DNA of 64,000 nucleotides from Lentinus brumalis (GCA_001792895.1 MARA01000067.1:62001-126000), one strand, 5' to 3'; positions 12,970-26,255 are shown, counted from the stretch's first letter. Notes: generated by a model not told the origin, from the letters alone. Program-made: numbers and translations.

Positions 12970-14252
12970 CTAGAGTGCCAGACGGAAGCTGTTCAGAGCG
13001 CGTCGGTCTTCCGCGGTGAGTGGTTTGTAATTGCTCGCGCCACTACGTGGGCTCGTGGGATAGATGGGGGAGGCTGGAGGCGTGAGGGGTCCGACGGGAA
13101 CCACGGTCGCCAGACGGGGCAGTGTTCCCGTTGCGCTGCTAGGGCGGTGCTGTCCCACCGAGTACTGACTGGAGGTGCGCAGCGTCGCGGATGAAGAAGA
13201 CGAGGATGATGATGACATGGGTCGATCGACGGCCGGAGCCCCACGACTGGCAGAAGAGGCGAGAGCCCATGGGGCTGGTGTCCAGTCGTGGTAGTCCCTG
13301 CCCGCATGAGGAACCTCCTGCCCGTCGGAGTCCTCCAGCACGCGGCCAAATCGAGCGATGTTCCCCTTTGCAGACGTGAAGATCCCTTCTGGGACCCTGA
13401 TGTTGCGGAGGTATTCGTAGTTCTCGACTACTGGAAGCCGGGCATAGTCGTCGCCCTGTAGATCGGTCAGGATATGGACTTCGTGAGCACCGTGACGACA
13501 TCGACGTACGGAAAAGTAGGCAACGACGTGCCACTTCCGCGGCTGTTCACCGCGACGTGTGTGGACATGCGTGGAATACGTCTGCTTCGTGAGACCGTCT
13601 GGCTTCGATGGCCTGTCTTGTCTTCTGACGGGAGCGGGAGGCGCTGCGAAAGGGTCCAGCGTCCGACGAGCCCTACCGAACCCGTCAGTCGTGGGAGAGC
13701 TAACGTGAAGGACTGAAGGCGCACCGACGAGCAGCCTTCGCTTCCTTCTCCTCTGCGGTAGTCTCAATCTTCTCTTCATAGAATAGGTAGTCGCCTCGCA
13801 TGCGGCTCTGCGACCTGCAGAGAGAGCGGAGCTCTTCAGTGAGAAAATGCGGACAGAAAATTCTGATTTTACTCACCAACGTCGTCCGTCCGTCCACCTC
13901 TCCAGCCCACCTACTCAAGGACACGCATGACGAGGCGTGGGTCTGTGCGCCGCATATCAAGCCCGACGGATGTACTCACCTTGTTTGTGTTCGGCTTCTT
14001 CCCACACGAAGACGTTGCCTGAGGCGAGCTGCTCACGTTCGTTGGCGGTGAGACGACGCGTGATGAGCGGCAAAATGCCTTGGCGGACGGCTTCAAAGAC
14101 AACATGAGCGTCCCTAGCATCCCGGAGATCTAGGGGAAGGGCAAAATTGAGTGTCCTGCGCGACGATCGGCCATATGGAAGGACCTACGAAGAGCAGGAT
14201 GAGTCGCGTGGCCGAGATTGTCGACGGGGCGGGCGAGGTAAGGGGAAGCCAT
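12970..14252 (-). CDS. WOPR-domain (Gti1/Pac2 family) transcription factor
   Basis: Six exons: 14252-14189, 14129-13980, 13910-13877, 13814-13725, 13699-13510 and 13455-12970; total 1014 nt, 337 aa, in frame. The bipartite WOPR DNA-binding domain is clear. The first half has HVVFEAVRQGILPLITRRL, GNVFVWEEAE and, across two splice junctions, GLERWTDGRRWSQSRMRGDY followed by LFYEEK. The second half has DGLTKQTYS, KWHVVAYFS and LPVVENYEYLRNIRVPEGIF. The tail is Ser/Pro-rich and disordered. WOPR proteins (Wor1, Ryp1, Gti1, Pac2) bind DNA and control dimorphic, reproductive or gluconate-dependent switches. The 54-nt intron at 13509-13456 is in phase and stop-containing only by frame; skipping it restores spacing between the two WOPR halves. 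Total length is short for the family. Confidence 0.9.
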
Positions 14253-17200
14253 GGCGCTAGCTGGGAGAGGTGAGTGGTACCCAAAGCTCCACCGTAGCCG
14301 CAACTTTATAGGGCACGGGGAATCCGAAGTTGGCCGTTCCACAGGAACCGAAACGGGAAGGTCGCTCAAAACGAAGGAGCCCAGGTTCTTGGAACTCTGG
14401 AAGCTCGATATGGCTATTGGACAAGAATGAGAAGGAGATCGGATTGAATTGATAAGTAGGTTTGACGCACAAAATGTGTTGTGAGGACAGGAACAAGCTA
14501 CTTGTGGCGTAGCTGGATTCTCCGCACCTGCGTTTATATGGTGAACGCATGCCCGATGACGTTTGGCGTCCATCTGTCGGACCTATACATGAGACATGAC
14601 TGTGACGTGTCCGTCGCTAGTCTATCAGATTGGGTGGGGGACATAGTGAGGGTGTTCGGAGGACATACCGCCGTTGGAATGTTGCGATTTGTATTGGCGT
14701 CGTAACCTTAATCCTCGCAAGACAACCCGTTTTCCCATGCTCCTACTGGTCGACATGCTATCTGATTTTCGCATGGTGCGTTTGTCTGCGCAACACTGTT
14801 ATTACGTCCTGCCTAGGGACAACTTCGGGAGCCGGGATTTCTCCATACGAACACTGAGCGGGGAAAAAGAGGTTAGATATGGCCGTGGAAGCTGGAATAT
14901 GTCGCCGGGGTCAGCGCATCGCCAAGCGTATAGATCGCGCAGAAGACTCACGAAGGCTATCAATGAAGCGGTATCTGTGAATGAAAAGGGGACCGCTGCC
15001 TTGGGATGTCCACGCTCCGCCTGCATGCATCACGATGGTACACAACCGGGCCGCTTGTGGTTTTCTTGGACTGAATAGCATTCAGTGAAGCCGATGCCGT
15101 TCAATAACCGCAACGTACCTTGTGCTGTCTCTCTTTGTTCCGATGCGATAGGTTAACGACAGCGTGGCCGCGACGTCGAGACGAAAGTCGGTGGCGTGGC
15201 CATGAGGCGATGCGCATCAGTGACCCAGGGATAAGGGAACCACAGGCGAGGAAGCAGATGGTCGACAGTGACAGACGGTGAACGTCTGACGGTAAGAAGC
15301 ATCCTGATAACAAGCAATAAGTGCGCAGCGGGTCAGTGAATTGATTTGCCAGCGTGATGCCAACATGACTATACTGCGGCATGCGTTGCAGCGAGATGCG
15401 ACACAAAGCTGTGTCTCTCTGCCGAGGACAACTCGTTTAGACGCAAATCAAGCTCAATGAAGAGTGACGTTCACCATACGGTTGACGCCCGCTATCGCGA
15501 CGCCAGTTCCTGAAGGCGGACTCACAGGAGACGCGAGGGTCGGACTTCTTGGCAATGTGGAGTAGGCACGACGCGGGCAACACGTCGACAGAGTGAGAGT
15601 GAAGGGGACCCCAACACAGAGCCGAAGAGCTCCTAGGAGCTCGATCGGCTTGGTCCCGTCAGCCTGACAACCTGAGCTGCGCCCCGAAAGGACGCGCACA
15701 GGCTCGAGGCGGCAGTGACAACCGTGCACGCAGGACGCCGAGGTAGGTGGGAAGAGGACCCGAAGATCACGAGACAGGGTACGGGAGTACTCACTCGATC
15801 GAGGTGTATGACGCCCGTTGACGTCGATGCGTGGTTTCGGTGACTGAGAACTAGACCTAAGCGACAGTCAAGATGACAGGAAGAATCCGATAGAAGCAAG
15901 TCAGTACATGTCCGCACTTGAAGAGCTCGGGTGGACGGCGCGAAATCACATACCTGCCACCGCTATAAAAGTCCCCGCGTGGAGAAGTACCCGGGCTACA
16001 TGGTCACAGGCATGAAAAGCATGATGCGTCATGATGAGGCAACCTAGACGTCCGATTATGGAGAAGCGCAGCAATCGACGGGGCGTTCAGGGTAGGGACG
16101 GGTGTACCGGGTAAGAGAGTTGCGGCGTCGACAGGGGGACGTAGCAGGCGGGGAGGATACCGGAGCACGAGTGAGGGCACATAGCCTGCGCCGGGAGCAA
16201 ATGTCTCCTGAGAAAATTTTGCGAACGATAGTCAGCTGTACCTTTAGGTTGAAGCTCAGGCGAACTCGCGACAGAACGCCCCGGATGATCTATTCAGACC
16301 GGCGCATCCAAGAACCCCCCGCGGACACACCGGGGGTCAGGAACGGACCAGCGACCGACAGCTTGAGCGAATGACGGAACGGAGACTGTGCGCGTAACGA
16401 TCAGATTGGAAGTGGCGTCATGACCGGAGGCAGAGTGGCTGCAGATCGACTTACCTCGTGGCTCTCCAGGATGCGCTTTTGAACACGCGACCCAGTGCAT
16501 GTCTATTAGTCCATGTCCAACCGCTGAGTGATTCGCACGAGAGCATGCTAGTGAGAGAGCGTCCGCAGCCCAGATGGTCTTGAACGGGCTCAGTATCGCG
16601 GCGTGCGGCACCATTGAGTGTGCAGCGGCCCGCCGTCGCAAGAGGAGGTTACCGAAGCTGAGACTTTCGGCGACAGCGGTTCATCCGGGAAGTTACACGA
16701 CGGAACCTGCAAAGGATGTGAGGACATCACAGAGGCTGCTCTCTCTCGCCCGTTTACGTCGACCGGCTGAGATGACGGGTCAGCTGGCGGAAGGGGTTCA
16801 GAACGTCGCCGCACGTACCGCTTTATGGCAATTAGACCGTGCGCTCAGTGCTCGTCTCGTGACGAAACCGATAAGGCGGACTCGCCGCGGTGGAGGTCAG
16901 GATTTAATATTAGAGACCATCTTCCCATGTCTCTTGCAGAGTCTCGCCATCGTTTACTGCGCCTTCTGATTCGTCCGACTCAATCGGCGCATTGCTTCAG
17001 ATGCGTCAGGAATGGAGGGAAAGGCCAAGCGACGTAGCTCGTGCAACCAACGAGTCGCTGAGCTTGGCTCCTCTTGAGTGCGCCACTCAGAGCTGTACGC
17101 AAGCGTGCGAGCGTGCGCTTTCAAACACGACGCGAAGCGAAAGAGCGTTACGTGGGCTAGTAGAGTATGGGAAACCCTAGTCAACGAATGAATAGAGTGA

Positions 17201-19298
17201 TTGGTCGATGATTGGGCGGTCCAGGTCAGTAAGGGTGAAATGAAAGGGGAGACTCGCTCACAGATTTGGACGCATGCAGAGTCCCACGATCGCGCCGCTG
17301 CTGACCGAGCGCACACCTTGCTCGGGAGCCAATAGACAGAGCGTGCGCATGTGTAGCGTGCAGGTCAATTGAACACCCAGGAGCCGTTGTCGTATGATAC
17401 ACGGAGAGGCCAGGACGTACCGCTCCAGTTGGCGCTTGCGTCACCGGTCGCCGCTCGTCGCGTGGCGACATAGCGGTAGGATGGACGTGATATCCTCAGA
17501 AACTATTCTCGCGCCTAGAGTCTTGTCATACTACCTCGAGCCGGGCGCAGTTCTAGCTCTGCTGGATATCCACCGACGTCAGGTCACCGTCAACCCTCTC
17601 ATCCTTGGCAGGCGTGGGTGAGAAGAAGACTGAGCAGTCAGCTCTGAGGCCGCCTATGTAAGGCTGGTTCCTGAGAGCGAAGCGGCCTTGTTCCCTGAGT
17701 CCAGCGTGAGTTAGAGTGAGCTTTGACCGTAAACCGCAGACTTTACACATAACCGCCGTGCTGTGGGAGGAACTGCGCAGACGCTCTCAAGCTCGTGGCT
17801 TTGCTTTGAAGTGTTTACGTCGCAAGCGCCTCGGCCGTAGGGCTGTCCGAGGATCCCATCCGTCGTCTACATGCGCCCCATGGTCGCAGTGCCAGTAGCG
17901 ATCATCGAATCTGCCCCGAATGCCTCCTATCCTTCGATTTCTGTGCTGAACCAGACCATCTCTGATTCTCCCGATGCGTCTGCCTTCCCTATGAGATGGT
18001 TGGAAAGCGCACTGCCAGCGGGGCAGACCAAGGAGGCAGTGAGGGCGTCTTAACTCGTCCCAGGTGAGCCTCAGATAGCTTTCTCGAACACGCGACTTCC
18101 CTGACCCTCCGCCGTACAGCGGTAAGTCTGGGAACTTCAGGCCTGACTGCATCTCCCCTATATCGCATAACAAACGCGTACTTACTCGGCGTGCACCGAT
18201 CAACCATGGTCCATCTCCCGCATCGCTCACCGCTGACAACGAAGGAGATGCGGTGGATGGCTCATGACTGTGGGCATCAGTCCTGCTGGGCCCAGTCTCC
18301 GCAGCTGTTCAGACATGGAGTTTCGAGTCTATCACGTACGCACGCTGTCGCTTTCCCCATATATAACCGGGCAAATATCGATCACGTCTCCCAGCATCTA
18401 CGATGCTACCTCCGGTGCGAAAGCTAGGACTCGAAACTCACCTCACAACATATCTTGGTGGCGCAGAGAGACTGGTTCGTCGTTGCGGCGCGTTGCTGCG
18501 TATCGAGGGTCCAAGTCCGCCGTCGGTATTACGGCTTGCCCACGAGCAGTTGTGACTTCGTGCCACTGCACAGGTGAGCGACGTATCTTCCTACGGCATA
18601 TGATCTTCGGTAATGCGCTTCTGTAGACCTAAAGAGACTCCTGTTCGATGCAGAGGAGAGGGAAAGGTTTCTCGTCCCGACGACATGGTGGTAGTTGAAC
18701 GTTGCAAAATGACGTGTGATAGGCGCTCGGGTGCCTCGTGTTATCTAACCTCCGTGACCGACCGCAAACGCAAACACGAAGTGACTCAAACTGGAGGAGC
18801 ATACAACGCGTAGGCTGGCGATTTGATGCGAGTAACTATTGTGTTGATTTCTTGATCTTAAAGATGCCATGACTCACAACCTGGCATGCCACGTCGCCCA
18901 GGCTCAACCCGGGCTGCCGCAGTGAGTCCCTCGACGACGCTCGGCGTAGGGTTTGCTGGACATGTACTAGTACCCGGAACGTACACAATGTTTTGGTTTT
19001 AAGAACATGCACGTTGCACACGGAGACGATGCCGCGGCCCCACAGAGTCAGGTTTCGAGGAGTTCTTCGTACGGCCGCATGGTGCGCCAATGGTTCACCA
19101 TTTTTCGTATCTATGTCTGCGCAGCGTCGTGCGAACGCGTATACTCGGACGTGCCGCCATTACTTGGAGAGAAATACAGCACGCCCCCAGAGCATCTCGC
19201 AGTGCATTGTATATTAGTTCTTCAGACTCCGGGGTCCGAAGGCACGCACGCTACTTACACTGAGAACGCGTATTTTGCGGGCTTGAAATTCTACGGAA
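14253..19298. other. 5-kb stretch without a supported gene
   Basis: Only short overlapping frames occur on both strands. A TATAAAAG motif near 15965 (plus) is not followed by a convincing coding frame. Frames of 131 codons at 16574-16969 and 150 codons at 17787-18239 (minus) show no domain. The lower GC than the flanking genes suggests old, decayed sequence. Confidence 0.45.
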
Positions 19299-21301
19299 TC
19301 ATCTCCTCATCGGACAGAACGACGTTTCCGACGGTCGGTCATCGTCCCTAAGAGCCCAATACCGCTCGATTTCGCCCCAGTCCCACGTCGTGAACGCAAT
19401 CGCCTCCTGGCCGGGGCGATACAGGACAAACTCCTCGACGTCTGCCTGTTCCGCACCGCCGAGCGAGACATACTGGGCGTACACCGCATCGACCACGTCC
19501 GCTGGCGCGCGAAACGTCCCTGGGGAGCCGCAGTCGCTGTGCATCGGCTGCACGGCGAGTCGACGGATCGGGTGGCCCATGCGTGCGCGTGCGCGGATGA
19601 GGGAGCGTATGGCACTGAGCCATACCGGGTATGAGTTGGTGATCTTCTTTCCGGACCCGCCGTAACATGGCATCGCGATTGTCAGGGAGTGTAGCGCGGG
19701 GCAGAGAATGGAGTGCGACTGCGAGTCCGACGGTCCCGAGCTGCTGCCGTCGCTGCTCTGGCCGAGGGCGTGGCAGAGCTGGGCGAGAAAGTCCTCGCCG
19801 CCGGGTTCTTGAACCTTACTATCGAAGACGAACATGATCTCGAGGGTCGTGAGACTGATGGTCTCTCGGAGGATCTGCGTGATCGTGCTGGCAGGAAGGT
19901 GGGAGCGCAGCTGTAGGGACGACAAATGGCATAGCGGGAACATCCCGGGGAGCTGTGAGAGCCAGGCCGTGAACCGGCCTCTCGGGGGCGGGCCGCCGTT
20001 CTCTGTCGAAAGCATGCTCAGCCGCAGACAGAGGCCTGACGAGGGGCTCTTGGCGACGAGACCCAGCTGAGACCCGTGGGTGGCGAGCGTTAGGCGGTCG
20101 CAGTCGTTCATCGCAGGAAGACGGGGGAGGATGTCGGCGGCGGCTGACGCGGGGGCATGTGAGTGGCAGTCCAGGTAGATGCGGCAGCTTACTGGGACGT
20201 GCAGCTGGTGAAGGAGCCCGAGGGTGCGCCGGAGTCTCATCTTCACGAATACGAGGAATTTGAGGTGTAGGAGGGGTACGGGGTCGCCCTCGTCCTCATG
20301 CGCGTCCTGGGCTTGGTCGTGGTAGTGAGACAAGTGGAGGACTTGGAGCGCAGGCGTGCTGACGAGGATTGAGCGGATAAGCGGCCAGCGAATGCCATGC
20401 CCCCACCGGAAGGAAAGAAAGAGGTGCGTGAGAGCAGGCAGAGGAGGAGCAGGGAGCCAGCTCGCAACAGGCGCAATCGCGAGCGCACGGAGACGCGGGA
20501 GGGCGCCGTGTGTGCGGTCGACGGCGACAGCGGGACCATCGTGGCCCGCGCTGGAGGCGACCGGACAGTTGCCCACTGTCAAACATTCGAGATGCGGGTA
20601 GTCCAGCGATAGTAGCTGTTGGTGTACGGGGGCCTGGGTCCTGTCGCTCTGATGCATGATGTCCAGCCTACGCAGGCGATCCGCGTACGACGGGATGGTG
20701 AGCAACGGCATCGGAACATTATCGCGGTACCGGCCCACGTCGTAATAGATCGAGAGAGGGCCAGGGGATGAGCGCTGGGTGAACTCCTGTAGCCGATCCA
20801 GGTTGCGGCAGTCGATCCTCTGCCACAGTACTGTGCAGGCCAGCGCGGTGTTGCGCCATCGACGGCAGACATGAGTGAGCCGAAGCAGTGGACCGGTCTG
20901 CACTGTCTCGCGCAGTCTTTGGCCGAGCACAATGGTGGGACAGGGGCCGTTGAGCGACACCGAGTATTTGAAGACTTCGATCAGGAGCTCGTCTGGTAAT
21001 TTGTTGGGGTGCGCCCTGTTGTTCACTTCTTCGCATATGGTTTCCTTAAACTGACTGATGGCGTTCATTGAGGCGTGCAGCTAAGTATCAACGAAGAGAT
21101 CAGCGTCGTGGCGGACTCAATAGATGCGTCATGCGGTACTGACGGCAGAGAGACTGAGAGGATAGGTGATGAGCATGGGAGTCGGGCAAGAGTAAGTACT
21201 CATCTAAGAGTAACTCGGACTCACCTCAGCGATTGCCGGCATGTACTGAACGCAAGCTGCAGCTGATCTAAAGCGTCCGCAAAGTACGCATCTGAGTCCA
21301 T
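19299..21301 (-). CDS. F-box / leucine-rich type protein, family member 1
   Basis: The main exon (21080-19299) has its first ATG at 21068 and gives 589 aa. An F-box lies at residues 22-75: NKLPDELLIEVFKYS, then LLRLTHVCRRWRNTALACTV, then LWQRIDCRNL. About 450 residues of irregular leucine-rich repeats follow. In fungi such proteins act as substrate receptors of SCF ubiquitin ligases, binding Skp1 through the F-box. A probable first coding exon at 21301-21225 (MDSDAYFADALDQLQLAFST...) matches an exon in the same position of the paralogue at 60.9-62.9 kb. It ends in phase 2 while the main exon reads in phase 0, so a mini-exon or another splice is missing. The main exon shares its whole layout with the paralogue, including the WDWGE-ERYW motif near the C terminus. 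Confidence 0.85.
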
Positions 21302-21639
21302 GGTTTACCGGAGTCAAGTATACGCTATGAGGTCGAAGACCGAGGTGGTTCAAGTGCAAGTCGCTCGACGACAGGAGTCTACCGAATTACGTAACTCGAC
21401 CCCGAGGCAGTGCAAGTAATGAGTACTGACTACTGACTACTCACCTGGAGAACTGTAGTACTCAGCTGCCCTAATTTAAGTTTTGAAGCATCGCACGTGG
21501 AACACGTAGCGGTAGGATCACGGGCGGACATGTTTAATGAAAGAACGCGCGACAGAGCCCGCCAGACGAAGACGTACCACATAACCATCATACCGCCGAA
21601 TTGCAGCTTGCGATAGATATCACTGTCTCATCGTCGGAC

Positions 21640-21990
21640 AAACAGTACTTATCTCACGCGGCCGATCCCCACTGTCCCAAAGAGCCCGATACCGCTTAAT
21701 CTCGCCCCAGTCCCACGGCGCAACTCCTCGTCCTGACCGTGCAGGAGAAACTCCTGGCCCTGTTCCCGTTCCTGCGAGTCCCTTTCCGCACGGAGCGACG
21801 CGTACTGGGCGTACACTGCGTCCACCAGGGCCGCCGGCGCATGGGATGCACTGAGGACCCCACAGTTGCGGTGCATAAGCTGGACGGCCAGACCGCGGAT
21901 CGGACGGCCGGTGCGTGCGCGTGCGCGGAGGAGCGAGTGGATCGCGGTGAGCCATACGGGGTACGCGTTTGTGAGTGCGGTCATACCAGA
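21640..21990 (-). pseudogene. C-terminal remnant of an F-box paralogue
   Basis: About 110 codons align with the last fifth of the F-box protein just upstream in this cluster: NAYPVWLTAIHSLLRARART corresponds to NSYPVWLSAIRSLIRARARM, and VDAVYAQYASL to VDAVYAQYVSL. The WDWGEIKRYRALW stretch sits in a different frame from the part before it, showing a frameshift near 21720. No F-box or repeat region lies upstream. It is a truncated relic, most likely from unequal exchange with the neighbouring gene. Confidence 0.8.
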
Positions 21991-22286
21991 CCAGGGGACG
22001 CGTGCCTAAGAAGCGTGACAGGACGTGGCGGGCAGAGGACATACCGCTCGCAAGCGAGTAAGTATCCGCTGGAGACACTGTTCATATTCATAAGTGTTCT
22101 GGTACAGGAACGCATCATGGGCGTATGCGTGATGGTCGTGTTGCATCGAGTGCCAAGTTGTAGCACTGGCAGAAGATCGACCAAGTGATCTGATTGTTCG
22201 GGATAGGGCTCAACCACATCTCGCAACGACGGAGGTACAGACTGCAGACCGACGCTGGAGATTCCGAAGCTGCCTGCCTGCTTGAT

Positions 22287-23836
22287 CTAGCCGCTACCAA
22301 CAACACGGCGGAAATTCCCACATTTGTTACTCTGCCTCAGTCCAGTGCTGCGTTGCCGGAGATCTTGGATCTCGACGACGGCCTCCGTGAGCGAATCGAC
22401 GGCGCTCGCAAGCCGGCGAACATAGGCATCCACGTCGAACTCGTCGAGAGAGCGTTCGGCGGGAGTGAGCGGGGTATGCAACTCTCCGGTCAAGAGAGGA
22501 GCCTGAGTATGAGACGGTGGCCTCAGTTCGTTTGCCACAAGACGGATGTGCAAACGACGCAGCGGGAGCCGAGCCAAGCCTGAACCGAGGTCGTCCTGGT
22601 GGGATCACAGGTCGAATAAGTAAATGCAAGGGGCCGACGACAGGGAGCTCTAGGGACAGTAGTAAATACTCACGAGAACGGCGGCGAGATGCTTGTCAGC
22701 CTGATCCCGATGCAAATGGACGCGGAGGTCGATGTTCTCCAAGAACGATGCTCCAGGTCCCCGCACCAGCTCCACGAATCGAGGAAGGAATAGCTCACCC
22801 TCGGCTGCGAACTGAATTCCACGCGGCTGCAGGTCCCGAAACACGGTTGAGAAATAGTCGAGGTTCCGGTCGCCGATCCCGAATTCGGGGACCTGCAGAA
22901 GACCGACAGGAGCCTGCAGCCCAAGTGCGTACAGCTCTACTATGGGACCCACAATGTCTTCAAGACGGCGCCACGGCCCCGGTCCGTCGGCTGCATGCTG
23001 GCTGCTGACATTGACAGCACGAGCCGCTTCCGCTTCGGGATCGGGGAGATGATATGCTGTATCACCGAACGTATTGACATTGAGGTATGCCAAGTTTGGA
23101 TAAGCACGTATAAGCGGCGCGAGGCGGGGGTAGCGGCAATCATTCCTAATCGTGAGGCGGCGCATGTTTGGGTAGACGTGAGGGAATACGGGAAGGACGC
23201 GAGAATTGTACCAGTGCTCACACGTGAGCTCTTGCAGAGTAGACGTCCACTTCGCCAAGAATGGGACCGGATGCAGCGACGGCCACGGGTCTGATCCCAC
23301 GAAAGGGGTCGGCCACGGGCCCAGTGGCGGCCGAAATCCCAGTCCAACAACACGGATTCGACGGAGTTGGACTGTAGTCTCCGCATCAGTTCTTTAGCGC
23401 ACGGGCCGGCTCCTTTGATACTGATGCGGCGAAGATGGGGAATGCGGGATATGGCGTCGACGAGGGGAGGGAAGTAGCCGAGCATGTCTTCCGCGTAGTC
23501 ATCTTTCTCGGGATCAAGATCGAACAGGAGAGCCTCGAGCCCCGTCATAAGACGGATGGAATCTTGCAGCTCGGAAAGACCACCTAGATCGGTCGTGACG
23601 AAGCAGATACGGAGCTCGCGCACGTAGCGGAAACCGTCTCCGGCGTGGAGGAAGTGGAGAAACCTGAACATTCCCATGTAATGTGTCAGGGCAACGGGGT
23701 GGCGAAGAGCAGCCTTGGCACCTTCGCTGTAGAGGAACTTGCAGGTGCGCATCAGGCTCAAGCATGTCGGGCGGGACGCATAGAACGCAATCTCCCGCAG
23801 GATGTCGTCGTTGAGCAACGTTGAGCAACCGGACAT
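22287..23836 (-). pseudogene. F-box-like protein gene with an internal frameshift
   Basis: From the ATG at 23836 the protein begins MSGCSTLLNDDILREIAFYA, a degenerate F-box start, then LSLMRTCKFLYSEGAKAAL and a leucine-rich region. The frame runs to LLDWDF near 23340 and then continues in another frame with RPPLGPWPTPFVGSDPWPSL. No GT-AG intron that would correct the shift is visible, so one base is missing (or two are extra) relative to a working gene. The second part runs to 22674, where a GTGAGT donor joins to an exon at 22595-22287 carrying a terminal helix VVEIQDLRQRSTGLRQSN. It is unrelated in sequence to the F-box family at 19.3 and 60.9 kb. A sequencing error rather than a true break is possible. 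Confidence 0.65.
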
Positions 23837-24359
23837 GCGAGTGATATTGGTTAGCTGTGAGATAAATGAGAGAATCAGCCGTGCCGCGTGCGACAATATG
23901 CTTTCAAGTAGACGGTTGCCGACAGCGAAGAGGTGCGACGTACTTACACGGGGTGTGGTGAGTTTGCTGATGGATAATCAAGGACTACTTGAGCTGTCGT
24001 TGTAGATCCCGGTACATAGAGAATGATGGAGGCAACGAAAAGCAGGCTGAAGAGTCAAGAAGAGTCGCTGCAGGGCTCGAGACGGGCGTAAAAGCGAAAT
24101 CGCCAGCAGCGGCCCGGGCCGGTATCCGCTTTGTATTGACGCTCACTGGTTGTTGTAGTCGACTTCCAGATCTGCTCTTCAAAATTCAATACTGACTGGT
24201 CTGCACGACGCTTAGCTATGCGATGGCAGATATCCAGCGGCTCCGAGCATTCAGACAGACATTGAGGAGTACTTAAGCGATGGCACGACTCATGATCAGA
24301 CATACAGCGTGTGGTCCTGATGATCGAACTCAGCGACGAGGAGTCTCCACTTCTTGAGC

Positions 24360-25131
24360 CCCTCAGGGAAATATCGAGCGAAAGTCCTGTGACCGGCGCG
24401 CATACGGTTGTCACAGACCTCGTGGCCGACCATCTGCAATGCCTCTTACGAGCGGTCGAGCATGGCCGTAAGAGTCTGCGATGAGCAGAACATGAGAGAT
24501 GGTGAGCTGAGCAGCGGCAGAGTCATACACGGTATAAGCAATCTTACCGGAACATCTCCAAGATCTTCTCCGAGCTCTGGCCCGCCAAGGACGATCGACT
24601 GATGATACTGATGGACAGGTCCCCCACACGGGGCAAGTTGCGGCAGTCACCTGAGGCTTCATCGAAGACGCTGCATGCGTAAGTTAAGCCGAGTATCATA
24701 TGGTGATGGCTGGGATTCATTTCCAGGAGGATAGCAAACGCCTTCTCGTACGAGAGCTCCACCACTGGCACTCGGAATAGCATTCGACGTTTCAGGTAAG
24801 GAGTGAGGCCATCGAGCTCCAGCCCTCTTCTAGCGATCTGCAGCGCCGCCCCGCGGTCTAGGGAATGTTCGCAGAACAGTATGTGCGCGTACGCGTGGGC
24901 GGGGCTGCGTGCAAACACTTCCTGTGCGCCAGAAGCCGCCAGCGTGGAATCGGTTAGCGCCAGATACTCGAGGTCGAAAAGGTCGGCCTTGTCAAGGAGC
25001 GAGGGGACACTCTGGAGAGCTGCGGCGGCTTTCTGGAGAAGGTCCCGCCATGTTCGAGGTCTGTTGGAGCCCGAAGTCGCAAACGGGATATTGGGGATGT
25101 CTTGGTCATTGTACGTAGGCGGCCCTCGCAT
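24360..25131 (-). pseudogene. MYND-type protein gene, copy A, zinc finger deleted
   Basis: From ATG 25131 the frame encodes MRGPPTYNDQDIPNIPF, a Trp-Arg-Asp-Leu helix block, then two TPR-like helical stretches ending LTYACSVFDEASGDCRNLPR. This N-terminal region belongs to a fungal family whose members normally end in a MYND zinc finger. In this copy a deletion of about 650 bp (junction near 24306) removes the exons equivalent to 34470-35024, including the finger, and the frame runs into unrelated sequence. A two-codon insertion (VPV for V) lies near 24765. The copy is therefore very probably non-functional, although an N-terminal fragment could be made. Confidence 0.75.
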
Positions 25132-26255
25132 GAGTACATCCGCGACGCCTATACCAAATCTGCAGAAGTCGCGGTCCTTGGCAAGGCGCTAAACCAGGGT
25201 GAGGAAATTCTGAGCGCACTGTTTGATGAGGGCGCTCTCGCGTCCGGGCCTGGCTCGGGATGCTGCCAGGTGAGGGAAGTGAACTTGCCCGGCGCCGGAC
25301 GACCTAAGCTGAGCAGCACTTGGCGGTGTAGGCCCGAGAACGCTGAATATCCATGCGATAGCGCAGCGAAGGCCGATATTGGGCGAGCTGGTTCACACAG
25401 CAAGGACCTCGAGGGCGGGTCCCATTGATTCCATGCGCTCCGCCGGGCAGGACCTGACACAGAGGATGAGGAGCGGGATCTTCAAGATGTGTTGCGATGA
25501 AGTTGCAAAGGCTTGTAGCTTGTAGCTTGTACCGCGAGGCCGTTGGGCGAAGAAGGAGTAAAAGGCGCCGGCATGTTGTCTAGAAGGGCGGCGGGTCCGG
25601 GATATTGAGGTCCGAGGAGCCGCCAGAAACCGTATAAGGCAGACTGAAGAGCTACCACGACAGGGGCCACCGGTCACCGGTCACCGGTCAGTCCAGCATC
25701 ATAAAACGGACGGTAATATGGGCATACACAGGGCATAGCGACGTCCAGAAGACACGGCATACCCACGGGTGGGCGGGAGAAGGGCCTGCGAGTATACGCA
25801 GCGAGATCGAGAGGGCAGAGTCGATCGCAGGAAGCCGGCGGGATGGCCAGGGAAGGAACGGGCAGCGTGGAATGGAGGCGCGTTCTGTCGGTGTCGGACC
25901 GCAGACCGGAGAGACACACCGCGGTAAAGAACCACCGCAGCAGACACAGATATCTCGTGCACCGAGCGAGCCGGCGGACGACCAGAGTGACGCGAGCGAG
26001 GCGACAAGGACGCTGGTTGCCAAATCGGGCGAGCTCGCGGGCTTCGTGGCGTGGGAACCCTAGTAGCAGGCGTTGCAGCCCGATCTGTGCTCGCTATTCT
26101 GTGCTCCTTCCACCGTCCTCGACCCCCGCCGGGTCATCGCTGCGTGCCAGAACACTCGGAGTTGCACGCGGGGGACCTGCCTCCGCTCGCCGACTCGCCG
26201 CCGTCGAGACCGCCACACCTGTATATAACTCACCTTCGTTCATTACTCTCCTGCA

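Noticed and set aside
16574..18239. Several frames of 115-150 codons on both strands
   Set aside because: They overlap each other and contain no recognisable domain.
25668..25690. Short GGTCACC tandem repeat (also at 36360 and 54255) as a regulatory or CRISPR-like array
   Set aside because: Only about three 7-bp copies; a simple-sequence tract. No CRISPR array occurs in this eukaryotic window.
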